A stretch of DNA of 64,000 bases from Erythrobacter sanguineus (GTDB lineage: Bacteria > Pseudomonadota > Alphaproteobacteria > Sphingomonadales > Sphingomonadaceae). The notes below the pieces were generated by a model that was given only the letters and a program-made list of their open reading frames with translations, did not search any database and was not told the origin of the DNA. Position 1 is the first letter of the stretch. The number at the start of each line of letters is the position of its first letter. This document shows positions 56,418 to 64,000 of the stretch, piece by piece. The position numbers were made by a program, and so were the translations under genes. The stretch covers positions 1-64,000 of the forward strand of contig NZ_FRDF01000009.1 in the NCBI RefSeq assembly GCF_900143235.1, given 5' to 3'.

Positions 56418-56759
56418 ATGGCAAAGCCCGAATGGGGTACCAAGCGTACCTGTCCCAAATGCGGGGAGCGGTTCTACGACCTTGGCAAGGAAGACCCGGT
56501 CACCTGCATCGAATGCGGTGAGACATGGACGCCCGAGCCGGTGCTGAAGTCCAAGCAGCCGATCCCGTTCGAGGAAGAAAAGAAGAAGAAGGATGTCGAG
56601 GCCGATGCGGATCTCGGCGGCGATGATGTCGATGAACTGGATGACATCGAGGACATTGATGACGACGGCGATTCGCCCGATAATGATGTCGATCTCGGCG
56701 GCGATGATGACCTTGGCGTATCCAAGGGCAAGGGCGACGACGACGACGACGAGAGCTGA
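56418..56759 (+). CDS. TIGR02300 (FYDLN acid) family protein
   Basis: A 113-aa protein. The N-terminus MAKPEWGTKRTCPKCGERFY followed by YDLGKEDPVTCIECGETW matches the TIGR02300 family, with two C-x2-C pairs likely binding zinc. The second half is an extreme Asp/Glu-rich tail. ATG 56418 is preferred with GAGGA at 7 bases; ATG 56412 overlaps that site. Function unknown; widespread in alphaproteobacteria. Confidence 0.9.
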   Translation: MAKPEWGTKRTCPKCGERFYDLGKEDPVTCIECGETWTPEPVLKSKQPIPFEEEKKKKDVEADADLGGDDVDELDDIEDIDDDGDSPDNDVDLGGDDDLGVSKGKGDDDDDES

Positions 56760-56845
56760 TTTAGCTCTTGCAATGGGAGGGCTGCCCCTATATTGGGCGC
56801 CTCCCGCAAGCAGGGTGAAAACCCGGTTCGCATGATGACTGTCTG

Positions 56846-56921
56846 GGGGCCTTAGCTCAGCTGGGAGAGCGCAACACTGGCAGTGTTGAGGTCAGCGGTT
56901 CGATCCCGCTAGGCTCCACCA
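56846..56921 (+). tRNA. tRNA-Ala (GGC)
   Basis: Cloverleaf with acceptor GGGGCCT/AGGCTCC, anticodon stem CAACA/TGTTG, loop CTGGCAG giving anticodon GGC, and T-loop GGTTCGATCCC. CCA is encoded (56919-56921). Confidence 0.96.
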
Positions 56922-57051
56922 GTCATTTCGATCAAAGTCGGAAAATCATCCCCAGATGGGGAATCTTCCGCAACGCTGGCTGACGAGGTTTCGTCCGCCG
57001 GCGTTTTTCGCATTTTCCGGGCGCTGCGGTTCCCGGCAGGAGAAGTTGGCG

Positions 57052-58530
57052 ATGTTCGACACGCTGTCTGACCGTCTCGGCGGGGTCTTTGACAAGCTCA
57101 AAGGTCGCGGCGCGCTGCGTGAGCAGGATGTGCGCGATGCCATGCGCGAAGTGCGGATCGCGCTGCTTGAAGCCGACGTCGCGCTGCCCGTCGCTCGCCG
57201 TTTCATCGATGCGGTTACCGAAAAGGCGGTGGGGCAGGATGTGCTGCGTTCGGTCACGCCGGGCCAGCAGGTCATCAAGATCGTCCATGACGAGCTGATC
57301 GAAACGCTCGGCGGGGCAGAAACCGAAGGGCTGAACCTCGACGCCAAGCCGCCGGTCGTGATCATGATGGTGGGTCTGCAGGGTTCGGGCAAGACAACCA
57401 CCACCGCAAAACTCGCCAAGCTGATCCGCGAACGCCACGGCAAGAAGGCGCTGATGGCCTCGCTCGACGTGAACCGTCCGGCGGCGCAGGAACAGCTCGC
57501 GGTACTGGGCGCGCAGGTCGATGTCGCCACCCTGCCGATCGTGCAGGGCCAGCAGCCGGTTGATATTGCCCGGCGCGCGATGGAATCCGCGCGGCTCCAG
57601 AATTTCGACGTGCTGCTGCTCGACACCGCAGGCCGACTGCATGTCGATAATGCGCTGATGGCCGAGATGAAGGCTGTCGCGGGTGTCTCGGCCCCGAATG
57701 AAGTGCTGCTGGTGGTGGATTCGCTAACCGGGCAGGACGCGGTCAACGTTGCGCAAAGCTTCAGCGGCGAAGTGCCGCTGACCGGTGTGGTGCTGACCCG
57801 GATGGACGGCGATGCCCGCGGCGGCGCGGCGCTGTCGATGCGGGCGGTGACCGGCAAGCCGATCAAGTTTGCAGGCACCGGCGAGAAACTCGACGCGATC
57901 GAGGTGTTCCGCCCCGGCTCAGTCGCCGACCGCATTCTCGGCATGGGCGATGTCGTCAGCCTTGTCGAAAAGGCGGCGGCGACGATCAAGGAAGAAGACG
58001 CCGAAAAGCTCGCTCGCAATTTCGAGAAGGGCAAGTTCGACCTCAATGATCTCTCCATGCAGCTGCGCCAGATGCGCAGCATGGGCGGGCTGGGGATGCT
58101 GGCGGGCATGATGCCGGGCATGAAGAAGGCCAAGGCGGCGATGGCGTCCTCGGGCATGGACGACAAGGTGCTGGTCCACATGGAAGCGATCATCGGTTCG
58201 ATGACAGCCAAGGAGCGCGCCAATCCCGACCTGATGAATGCCAAGCGCAAGAAACGGGTTGCGGCAGGTAGCGGCACCGATGTGCAGACGGTCAACAAGC
58301 TGCTGAAGATGCATCAGGAAATGGCCCGCGCCATGAAGCAGATCAAGAAGATGGGCGGGTTGAAGGGCCTTGCCGCGATGTTCGGCGGCGGTGGTGGTCC
58401 GATGGGCGGCCCCGGCGGCGGAATGGGCGGCGCAGGCGGCCTTCCCGGGCTTGGCGGCCCCGGTGGTCTCGGCGGCGGGGGCATGGGCGGATTGCCCGGC
58501 CTCGGCGGCCCTCCACGAGGCAGGAAATAG
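57052..58530 (+). CDS. ffh: Signal recognition particle protein Ffh
   Basis: A 492-aa GTPase that with 4.5S RNA targets membrane proteins to FtsY. N domain 1-90, then G domain with MMVGLQGSGKTTTTAKLAKL, DTAGRLHVDNALMAEMKAV, TRMDGDARGG and the M domain (MSMGGLGMLAGMMPGMK-like Met-rich helices, SGTDVQTVNKLLKMHQEMAR). The last ~60 residues are Gly/Met-rich. AGGAG precedes ATG 57052. Upstream of the rpsP operon, the usual order. Confidence 0.96.
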   Translation: MFDTLSDRLGGVFDKLKGRGALREQDVRDAMREVRIALLEADVALPVARRFIDAVTEKAVGQDVLRSVTPGQQVIKIVHDELIETLGGAETEGLNLDAKPPVVIMMVGLQGSGKTTTTAKLAKLIRERHGKKALMASLDVNRPAAQEQLAVLGAQVDVATLPIVQGQQPVDIARRAMESARLQNFDVLLLDTAGRLHVDNALMAEMKAVAGVSAPNEVLLVVDSLTGQDAVNVAQSFSGEVPLTGVVLTRMDGDARGGAALSMRAVTGKPIKFAGTGEKLDAIEVFRPGSVADRILGMGDVVSLVEKAAATIKEEDAEKLARNFEKGKFDLNDLSMQLRQMRSMGGLGMLAGMMPGMKKAKAAMASSGMDDKVLVHMEAIIGSMTAKERANPDLMNAKRKKRVAAGSGTDVQTVNKLLKMHQEMARAMKQIKKMGGLKGLAAMFGGGGGPMGGPGGGMGGAGGLPGLGGPGGLGGGGMGGLPGLGGPPRGRK

Positions 58531-58591
58531 GTTTCAGTTCAATAGTTTACATCGTTTTTGTCATATTATTCCAATCGAAAGGTAACATCTC

Positions 58592-59167
58592 ATGTCGATT
58601 TCCATCCGGCTTTCGCGCGGCGGCGCCAAGAAGCGTCCCTATTACCGCATCGTCGTCGCCAACAGCCGTTCCCCGCGCGACGGCAAGTATCTTGAGCAGA
58701 TCGGCATCTACAATCCGCTACTCGCCAAGGACAGCCCGGAGCGCGTGAAGCTGATCGAAGATCGCGCCCGTTACTGGCTCGGCGTCGGTGCGCAGCCGAC
58801 CGATCGTGTCGCCCGTTTCCTCGATGCTGCCGGCATCCAGGAGCGTGCCGCACGCCTGAACCCCAAGAAGGCCGAGCCGGGCGAGAAGGCCAAGGAGCGA
58901 GCCGAGGAGCGTGCGGCCAAGATCGCCGAGGCCGAAGAAGCTGCCCGCGCGGCTGAAGAAGAAGCCAAGGCCGCCGCTGCTGCCCCGGCTGAGGAAGCGC
59001 CCCCTGAAGAACCTGCTGCCGAAGAAGCGCCTGCTGAAGAAGCGCCAGCCGAAGAAGCTGCCGCAGAAGAAGCCCCAGCCGAAGAAGCCCCAGCCGAAGA
59101 AGCTACCGCAGAAGAAGCCCCGGCTGCTGATGAAGCTCCGGCTGCCGAAGAGCAGGCTGAAGGCTGA
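58592..59167 (+). CDS. rpsP: 30S ribosomal protein S16 with long acidic extension
   Basis: The first ~90 residues ([52 protein letters not shown]) are a normal S16. After residue ~105 come a charged helix ([20 protein letters not shown]) and a long tail of repeated Ala-Glu-Glu-Ala-Pro units to residue 191. Plain S16 is 80-90 aa; such tails occur in alphaproteobacteria. AAAGGT precedes ATG 58592. First gene of the rpsP-rimM-trmD-rplS operon. Confidence 0.94.
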   Translation: MSISIRLSRGGAKKRPYYRIVVANSRSPRDGKYLEQIGIYNPLLAKDSPERVKLIEDRARYWLGVGAQPTDRVARFLDAAGIQERAARLNPKKAEPGEKAKERAEERAAKIAEAEEAARAAEEEAKAAAAAPAEEAPPEEPAAEEAPAEEAPAEEAAAEEAPAEEAPAEEATAEEAPAADEAPAAEEQAEG

Positions 59168-59175
59168 ACACGGCG

Positions 59176-59676
59176 ATGACCAAGCCCGTCACCCTTGCCG
59201 CGATTGCCGGCGCACACGGGGTGGCGGGCGAGGTGCGCCTGAAGCTGTTCGGGGATGGTGTCGCCACGCTTGCTGGCCACACAAGCTTCAATGACGGCGC
59301 GATCACGCTGCTCAAGCTCCGTGACGACGGGAAGGGCGGGGCGATCGCCCGGCTTGCCGAAAGCGCTAGCCGCGCCGATGCCGAAGGGCTGCGCGGCACC
59401 GTGCTGACCGTTCCGCGCAAGGCTCTTCCCCCGCTTGCGCCGGGCGAGTTCTACCACGCCGATCTGCTGAACCTTGCGGTGGTGACCGATGCTGGTGAGA
59501 CCGTGGGCAGCGTGTGCGCCATCGAGAATTTCGGCGCGACCGACATCATCGAAATCGCCCGTGAGCCCGCGCCTGAAAAAGGCCCGAAAACCTTCATGGT
59601 GCCGATGATCCCGGCGGCGGTGATCGAATGGGACGAACACCGGCTTGTCATCGCGGGAGCCTTCGCCGAAGACTAG
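59176..59676 (+). CDS. rimM: Ribosome maturation factor RimM
   Basis: A 166-aa protein with an N-terminal domain starting VTLAAIAGAHGVAGEVRLKL and a C-terminal PRC-barrel (EFYHADLLNLAVVTDAGETV, FMVPMIPAAVIEWDEHRLV). It binds S19 and aids 30S head maturation. Starts 8 bases after rpsP. Confidence 0.93.
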   Translation: MTKPVTLAAIAGAHGVAGEVRLKLFGDGVATLAGHTSFNDGAITLLKLRDDGKGGAIARLAESASRADAEGLRGTVLTVPRKALPPLAPGEFYHADLLNLAVVTDAGETVGSVCAIENFGATDIIEIAREPAPEKGPKTFMVPMIPAAVIEWDEHRLVIAGAFAED

Positions 59677-59680
59677 GCGG

Positions 59681-60226
59681 GTGAAGGCGCTGGACACCGA
59701 ATTGTGGAAGCGGATCGCGGGCCACGCGATTGGCCCCGAAAATGCACCCCTGACCTTCGCCGCCCGCCTCGCGCGTGAAAACCGCTGGAGCCAGCCCCAT
59801 GCCGACCGCGTTATCGGCGAATACAAGCGGTTCTGCTATCTCGCCATGACCGCCGGGCACGAGGTTACACCATCCGATGCGGTGGATCAGGCGTGGCATC
59901 TGCACCTCACCTGTTCGCGCGATTACTGGCAGGTGTTCTGCCCCGAAGTGCTGAGGGCAGACCTGCATCACGGCCCGACCAATGGCGGCGCGATCGCGCG
60001 CGATCGCTATTATCGCCAATATGCCGCGACACTGGCGGCGTATGAGGCAAGCTTCGGTGAACCGCCGCCGGGCGATATCTGGCCTGAAGCGCGCAGGCGT
60101 TTTGCCGTTGATCCCCAAGGTGTGCGCATTAACTTCTTCGATGTTATCATCCTCAGACGCCGGGTCGCGCTGGCGCTGGGTCTGCTTGCCTTTGTGGCCG
60201 GCTGGCTCGTGGGAAGGATTATGTGA
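59681..60226 (+). CDS. GRDP-like (glycine-rich domain-containing) protein
   Basis: A 181-aa protein. The pattern EYKRFCYLAMTAGHEVTPS, VDQAWHLHLTCSRDYW and DLHHGP resembles the conserved H-x-H / H-H segment of the GRDP-like family, and the C-terminus has a membrane helix (ALALGLLAFVAGWLVG) with an anchor-like tail. The start is GTG 59681, 4 bases after rimM; longer starts overlap rimM. Its stop overlaps the next gene (TGATG). The function is unknown; the pairing with a TIGR04222 protein suggests joint action. Confidence 0.7.
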   Translation: MKALDTELWKRIAGHAIGPENAPLTFAARLARENRWSQPHADRVIGEYKRFCYLAMTAGHEVTPSDAVDQAWHLHLTCSRDYWQVFCPEVLRADLHHGPTNGGAIARDRYYRQYAATLAAYEASFGEPPPGDIWPEARRRFAVDPQGVRINFFDVIILRRRVALALGLLAFVAGWLVGRIM

Positions 60227-61041
60227 TGCAGCTGTTCTCGTCTTGGGCGGGCGGCGAGTTTCTGTTGTTTTACGGGGTGCTGCTGGGGCTTTCTGTCGCA
60301 GTTTCCCGCTGGATACCGCTCAAGCTGCGCCCTGGCGGGAGGCGCGACGACACGCTCGATGCGGAAAGCCTTGCCCTGCTGGCGGGCGGCCCGCAGCGCC
60401 ATGCCGATTCGATCATCGCCGATCTTTATGCCCAAGGCGGGCTGGCCGATGTCGGGGACGGCGCGCTTGCCGTGGTCAACACGGCCATCCCGACAACCGT
60501 CGCGGGCAAGGCTGTGCTGGCGCTTGATGGGCCTTTCAGCATCGCTGCGGCCCGTTCCGCGCTTGCCGTTCATGCCGAGCGGGTGACGGCGCGTCTGCGG
60601 CGTCAGGGGCTGATTGCCTTTGCGGAAGAAATCAACCGGCTGCGCTTGCTGGCTATCACGCCCTTCGGAGCGTTGTTCGTGATGGGCCTTTATCGCGAAC
60701 GGGCGGGCAGCGCGCTGAACGAGCCGACCCAAGGGCTGGTGGGACTGCTGGTGGCGACCGCGGTGGCCGCAGTGATCCGCTTCGTCTCGCTGGATTCGCG
60801 CACGGCGGGCGGGATCGAAACCCTCCACCGGATGCGCGACACGGCAGAACGCCTGCGCCGCGCGCCGCAGCCGCATGAAGCCGCGCTGGCGGTGGCGCTG
60901 TTCGGCACCGGCGTGCTGGTCGGCACGCCATGGGAGCCGGTGCATGCCCTGCGCCAGCAAGGCAGCGGGGATGGCAGCGGCAGCAGCGACAACGGCAATA
61001 GCGGCGGCGGAGACGGTGGCTGTGGTGGTTGCGGGGGCTGA
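60226..61041 (+). CDS. TIGR04222 domain-containing membrane protein
   Basis: A 271-aa protein with an N-terminal membrane helix (FLLFYGVLLGLSVAVSRW), a central soluble part (AESLALLAGGPQRHADSIIA), two further hydrophobic stretches (LLAITPFGALFVMGLY and GLVGLLVATAVAAVI) and a C-terminal Gly/Ser/Asn/Cys tail ending GGDGGCGGCGG. This layout matches TIGR04222. ATG 60226 shares its A with the previous stop. Function unknown. Confidence 0.8.
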   Translation: MQLFSSWAGGEFLLFYGVLLGLSVAVSRWIPLKLRPGGRRDDTLDAESLALLAGGPQRHADSIIADLYAQGGLADVGDGALAVVNTAIPTTVAGKAVLALDGPFSIAAARSALAVHAERVTARLRRQGLIAFAEEINRLRLLAITPFGALFVMGLYRERAGSALNEPTQGLVGLLVATAVAAVIRFVSLDSRTAGGIETLHRMRDTAERLRRAPQPHEAALAVALFGTGVLVGTPWEPVHALRQQGSGDGSGSSDNGNSGGGDGGCGGCGG

Positions 61042-61063
61042 TTTCCCGGCGTAAGCGCACGCC

Positions 61064-62053
61064 ATGACGAAGCTATCTGTCGCTATCTGCCAAGCCGCGC
61101 CGATCCCGCTCGATTTCGCTGCGGGCATCGACAAGGCATTGCGTTTGGCGCGTGAGGCCATCGATGGCGGCGCAAGGGTGGTGGCGTTTGGCGAGACCTT
61201 TCTGGGCGGCTATCCGCTATGGCTTGACGAGGCGCCCGGTGCGGCGCTGTGGGACCATCCCGGAACGCGCGCGCTGCATGCGATCATGCTGGAACAGGCG
61301 GTGGTCGCCAATGACGAGCGGTTGCTGCCCTTGCAGGAACTGGCCGACGCGAGCGGTGCGGTGATCAGCATCGGCGCTCATGAGCGGGTGCGGCGCAGCC
61401 TTGTGAACAACCAGCTGACCTTTCGCCCCGGCCTGCCGGTACTCGACCACCGCAAGCTGGTGCCGACGCATGGCGAGCGCCTGATCTGGGCGCGCGGCGA
61501 TGGCTCGACGCTGGGGGTGCATCAGGCCGAGTGGGGCCGCTTGGGCACGCTGATCTGCTGGGAGCACTGGATGCCGCTCGCCCGCGCGGCCATGCACAAT
61601 CTCGGCGAGGATGTGCACATCGCCGCATGGCCGACGGTGCGCGAGAGTCACGCGATCGCCTCGCGCCATTATGCGATGGAGGGCCGCTGCTTCGTGCTGG
61701 CGGCGGGGCTGGTGCAGAGGAAGGATGATCTGCTGGATGGATTGGAGCGGGTTGCCAGCGCTCAAGTAGCCGAAGGCGGTAGCGCAACAAAGAATCTCGG
61801 TGCGGCACGCGAGTTGCTGGAGGCGATCCCCGGCGAGGTGCTCAACCGCGGCGGCTCCCTGATCGCCGCCCCCGACACCCGCGTGATCGCGCAGGCGGGG
61901 GAGGGGGAGGAGACGCTGCTGGCGGAACTCGACCTTGCGGAAGTAGCCGAGGGGTTGGCGAACCTCGATACCGACGGGCATTATGCGCGGCCCGATGTGT
62001 TCGAGCTTACGGTGGATACAAGAGCAAGGGATGGGGTGCGCTGGGATGAATGA
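61064..62053 (+). CDS. Nitrilase family carbon-nitrogen hydrolase
   Basis: A 329-aa C-N hydrolase. Catalytic Glu in VAFGETFLGGYPLW, Lys in LDHRKLVPTHGERL and Cys in TLICWEHWMPLARAAM form the triad; the C-W-E-H form fits nitrilases more than amidases. Substrate unknown. Residues about 225-245 (ERVASAQVAEGGSATKNLG) look like an insertion coded by a short repeat also found between ynbE and ydbL. Begins 22 bases after the TIGR04222 gene and overlaps the next ORF by 8 bases. Confidence 0.85.
   Translation: MTKLSVAICQAAPIPLDFAAGIDKALRLAREAIDGGARVVAFGETFLGGYPLWLDEAPGAALWDHPGTRALHAIMLEQAVVANDERLLPLQELADASGAVISIGAHERVRRSLVNNQLTFRPGLPVLDHRKLVPTHGERLIWARGDGSTLGVHQAEWGRLGTLICWEHWMPLARAAMHNLGEDVHIAAWPTVRESHAIASRHYAMEGRCFVLAAGLVQRKDDLLDGLERVASAQVAEGGSATKNLGAARELLEAIPGEVLNRGGSLIAAPDTRVIAQAGEGEETLLAELDLAEVAEGLANLDTDGHYARPDVFELTVDTRARDGVRWDE
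61758..61785. repeat. Short palindrome-containing repeat within the nitrilase gene
   Basis: CTCAAGTAGCCGAAGGCGGT (from 61761) is the reverse complement, with two extra bases, of the ynbE-ydbL repeat. GCGCT and AGCGC flank a central GCCGAAGGC, so the element can fold. It is read in frame, adding residues around AQVAEGGSA. Confidence 0.65.
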
Positions 62054-62339
62054 GGGAACGGTTTTAGGATTTGGCACGACTAGCCCTTGGATTAAGGTCA
62101 TCGCTATATGTCTTGTCGTGCTTGTTGGTTTGTTCGGTTGGGACCTGTATGCCGACGCGAAAGAGCAATCTTGCGCTGAACTTGCCAGAGAGCCGACGTT
62201 CACTGTTCGCGTTACCGGCCACCGTTGGTCGTTTGCTGATGGATGCGAAATCCAGATTATTTGGTCGCATAAGCCACTAGAACCTGAGTGGGCTGAGGAA
62301 TGGCTTTTCCGGAGCGTGCATACACGGTCGGGCAAATGA
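62046..62339 (+). CDS. Small membrane protein upstream of trmD, unknown
   Basis: A 97-aa ORF starting within the nitrilase stop region (8-base overlap) and ending on the trmD start (ATGA). One membrane helix ([18 protein letters not shown], about residues 14-31) precedes a short outside/periplasmic domain with two cysteines ([16 protein letters not shown]). G+C is about half, well below its neighbours. No family recognised. The overlaps at both ends suggest it is translated. Confidence 0.6.
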   Translation: MNEGTVLGFGTTSPWIKVIAICLVVLVGLFGWDLYADAKEQSCAELAREPTFTVRVTGHRWSFADGCEIQIIWSHKPLEPEWAEEWLFRSVHTRSGK

Positions 62340-63175
62340 CCTTCGCCGCCACCATCCTCACTCTCTACCCCGAGATGTTCCCCGGGCCGCTCGGGCATTC
62401 CATCGCGGGGCGCGCGCTGGCTGATGCCAAGTGGGCCTGCGAGACGGTGCAGATCCGCGACTTTGCCACCGACAAGCACCGCACGGTCGATGATACGCCT
62501 GCGGGCGGCGGGGCGGGGATGGTGCTGAAATGCGACGTGCTGGCGCGGGCTTTGGATAGTGTGCAGCAGACCGATGAACTCCGTTCGTCTAGAGTGAAGT
62601 CGAGAGACAGCGACCTTGCACCAGGCGAAGGTGTCTCGACTTCGCTCGACACGAACGGGGAAGGGGTTGCGCGGCCCATTCTCGCCATGACCCCGCGCGG
62701 CCGCCCCATTACGCAGGCCCGCATCCGCGAACTCGCCGAAGGCCCCGGTGTCATCATCCTGTGCGGTCGGTTCGAAGGCTTTGACGAGCGCCTGTTTGAG
62801 GCCAGACCCGAGATCGAACAGGTCTCCCTCGCCGACATCGTCCTGTCGGGTGGCGAGATGGCGGCGCTGACCATCCTTGACGCTTGCATTCGGCTGCTTC
62901 CCGGCGTAATGGGCGCGACTTCCAGCGGGGATGACGAGAGCTTTGAACAAAGCCTCATCGAATACCCGCACTATACCCGACCTCAGGAATGGGAAGGGCG
63001 CACGATCCCCGAAGTGCTGCGATCGGGGGATCATGCGAAAATCGCGGCGTGGCGAAAGCTGCAAAGCGAATCTGACACACGGTTACGCAGGCCGGACTTG
63101 TGGGAGCGCCATGAGGGCGCTCGGGTCCAGCCTGCCTCTGGCGCGCGGCGAAAAGACAAGGAACGCAGGCCATGA
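62336..63175 (+). CDS. trmD: tRNA (guanine37-N1)-methyltransferase with repeat-coded insertion
   Basis: A 279-aa SPOUT methyltransferase. The start [68 protein letters not shown] and [20 protein letters not shown] are standard. Residues about 77-111 are extra, and 78 bases of them (62581-62658) are a palindromic repeat read in frame as [20 protein letters not shown] and following residues. The insertion lies just before the SAM-binding knot. Overlaps the preceding and following genes by four bases. Confidence 0.94.
   Translation: MTFAATILTLYPEMFPGPLGHSIAGRALADAKWACETVQIRDFATDKHRTVDDTPAGGGAGMVLKCDVLARALDSVQQTDELRSSRVKSRDSDLAPGEGVSTSLDTNGEGVARPILAMTPRGRPITQARIRELAEGPGVIILCGRFEGFDERLFEARPEIEQVSLADIVLSGGEMAALTILDACIRLLPGVMGATSSGDDESFEQSLIEYPHYTRPQEWEGRTIPEVLRSGDHAKIAAWRKLQSESDTRLRRPDLWERHEGARVQPASGARRKDKERRP
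62581..62658. repeat. Palindromic repeat (78 bp) in frame inside trmD
   Basis: The arms begin CCGTTCGT and end ACGAACGG, and are near-perfect reverse complements over about 27 bases around a 22-base centre. The right arm matches the trpF-trpB gap element (CGTGTCGAGCGAAGTCGAGA on the other strand). 78 bases is exactly 26 codons, so the frame is kept. Confidence 0.92.
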
Positions 63176-63540
63176 ACCTGATCCAGCAAATCGAAGCCGA
63201 AGAAATCGCCAAGTCCGGCAAGGACATCCCGAATTTTCGCGCAGGCGACACCGTCCGTGTCGGCGTGAAGGTGAAGGAAGGCAACCGTGAGCGTGTTCAG
63301 AACTATGAAGGCGTCGTGATCGCCCGTTCGAACCGCGGCATGGGTTCGAACTTCACCGTGCGCAAGATGAGCTTCGGCGAAGGCGTCGAGCGCGTTTTCC
63401 CGCTCTACTCGCCGATCATCGAAAGCATCACCGTGGTCCGCCGCGGCGTGGTGCGCCGTGCCAAGCTGTATTACCTGCGCGGCCGCACCGGCAAGAGCGC
63501 ACGTATCGCTGAACGCCGCGATTTCGCGCCCAAGGCGTAA
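63172..63540 (+). CDS. rplS: 50S ribosomal protein L19
   Basis: A 122-aa ribosomal protein at the subunit interface. [40 protein letters not shown] and [16 protein letters not shown] are family stretches. ATG 63172 overlaps the trmD stop (ATGA). Last gene of the operon. Confidence 0.97.
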   Translation: MNLIQQIEAEEIAKSGKDIPNFRAGDTVRVGVKVKEGNRERVQNYEGVVIARSNRGMGSNFTVRKMSFGEGVERVFPLYSPIIESITVVRRGVVRRAKLYYLRGRTGKSARIAERRDFAPKA

Positions 63541-63564
63541 GGCGTTTCAGCCAGCAATTCGTGA

Positions 63565-63590
63565 GGGCGGTCCTGCGGGGCCGCCCTTTT
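63565..63590 (+). terminator. Terminator after rplS
   Basis: GGGCGG (63565-63570) pairs with CCGCCC (63581-63586) and is followed by TTTT, 25 bases past the rplS stop. Confidence 0.85.
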
Positions 63591-63617
63591 GCTATGCGCC
63601 TCTTGCCAATTGCCGTC

Positions 63618-63711
63618 GTCATTGCGAGGAGCGGAGGTGACGAAGCAATCCGGAACGGAAGCGTCTGATGCTGGATTGCCGCCCCGCCTTTGGGCGGCGC
63701 GCAATGGCGAG
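63618..63711. repeat. Intergenic repeat of the GTCATTGCGAG type
   Basis: Starts GTCATTGCGAGGAGCG, includes GACGAAGCAATCC and later CTGGATTGC, and ends GCGCAATGGCGAG. The outer ends are imperfect inverted repeats. This motif is recognised as a common dispersed intergenic element of alphaproteobacteria. It lies between the rplS terminator and the S9 peptidase gene. Confidence 0.75.
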
Positions 63712-63722
63712 GTGATTTTTGG

Positions 63723-64000
63723 ATGCGTTCGGTTCTGGCTGCGGTTGCCCTTTGTCTTGCCATCCCTGTTGCTGCGGAGGACGCCATGCCTGACGCGGTC
63801 CCGATCCTCAGCTTTGAACGCGTGTTCGCCTCGCCCGCGCTTGACGGCCCGGCGCCGCGGCAGGTCAAGCTGTCGCCCGATGGGCGCTATCTCACCCTGC
63901 TGCGCAACCGTGCCGATGATCGCGAGCGCTATGACTTGTGGGGCTATGACATCGACACCCGCGAATGGCGGATGCTGGTGGATTCGCAGGCGCTCGGATC
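63723..64000 (+). CDS. S9 family peptidase (prolyl oligopeptidase/DPP IV type), partial
   Basis: Starts at ATG 63723 and is open to the window edge (92 codons visible). A signal peptide (MRSVLAAVALCLAIPVAA) is followed by LSFERVFASPALDGPAPRQV and KLSPDGRYLTLLRNRADD, the first blade of the S9 beta-propeller, then YDLWGYDIDTREWRMLVDS. The catalytic alpha/beta-hydrolase domain lies beyond the window, so its state is unknown. Periplasmic dipeptidyl-peptidase-like role is likely. Confidence 0.8.
   Translation, partial: MRSVLAAVALCLAIPVAAEDAMPDAVPILSFERVFASPALDGPAPRQVKLSPDGRYLTLLRNRADDRERYDLWGYDIDTREWRMLVDSQALG

Overview
The window is a high-G+C alphaproteobacterial chromosome segment. Several features point to Sphingomonadales, most likely Erythrobacteraceae: a cpdR gene divergent from an N-formylglutamate amidohydrolase gene, a SapC-family protein, the F0 genes atpI-atpB-atpE-atpF'-atpF separate from F1, the runs aroQ-accB-accC and lapA-pyrF-trpF-trpB-trpA-accD-folC, and a TonB-dependent receptor. 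There is no rRNA operon, CRISPR array or complete prophage. These calls come from reading the sequence and family knowledge; no database search was run.

Layout. 1-1808: a small accessory patch made of two abutting transposase scars, a persulfide dioxygenase gene and a stress-protein-like gene, lying at the 3' end of a tRNA-Pro gene. 1809-5635: tRNA-Pro, a CAU tRNA (probably Ile2), a WalW-type deacetylase coupled to an unusual sensor kinase, and an Lrp/AsnC regulator. 5640-12930: GFA protein, NDH-2, accC/accB/aroQ, an acyltransferase, an orphan GTA-type holin and a CitE-like lyase. 12985-25786: TonB receptor, HerA-like ATPase, tRNA-Val, cpdR, N-formylglutamate amidohydrolase, SapC, a GlcD-type FAD dehydrogenase, an RhlE helicase and a UvrD/PcrA helicase. 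25860-30503: rsmD/rluB, a Rieske oxygenase and an AmpG-like transporter. 30507-38736: a long minus-strand biosynthetic run (purB, lapA, pyrF, GNAT, trpF, trpB, a small membrane ORF, trpA, accD, folC). 38821-41491: radC and a frameshifted acyltransferase pseudogene. 41529-45557: a ydbH-ynbE-ydbL operon (predicted inner-to-outer-membrane lipid bridge). 45812-48460: the F0 ATP synthase operon. 48471-56233: quinone reductase/gloB, rpsA, a divergent lipoprotein gene, and the overlapping run aroA - membrane protein - hydrolase - cmk. 56418-63540: a TIGR02300-type gene, tRNA-Ala, ffh, and an rpsP-rimM-trmD-rplS operon with four extra genes between rimM and trmD. The window ends inside an S9 peptidase gene.

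Translational coupling is very common here: many neighbours share ATGA or TGATG stop/start overlaps. The most unusual signals are small palindromic repeats. One 78-bp copy sits in frame inside trmD, and a relative almost fills the trpF-trpB gap. A second short repeat lies in frame in the adjacent nitrilase gene and occurs twice between ynbE and ydbL. Two small, lower-G+C membrane ORFs are wedged with exact stop/start overlaps directly upstream of trpA and trmD. The acyltransferase downstream of radC has lost about 10 bases and is frameshifted.
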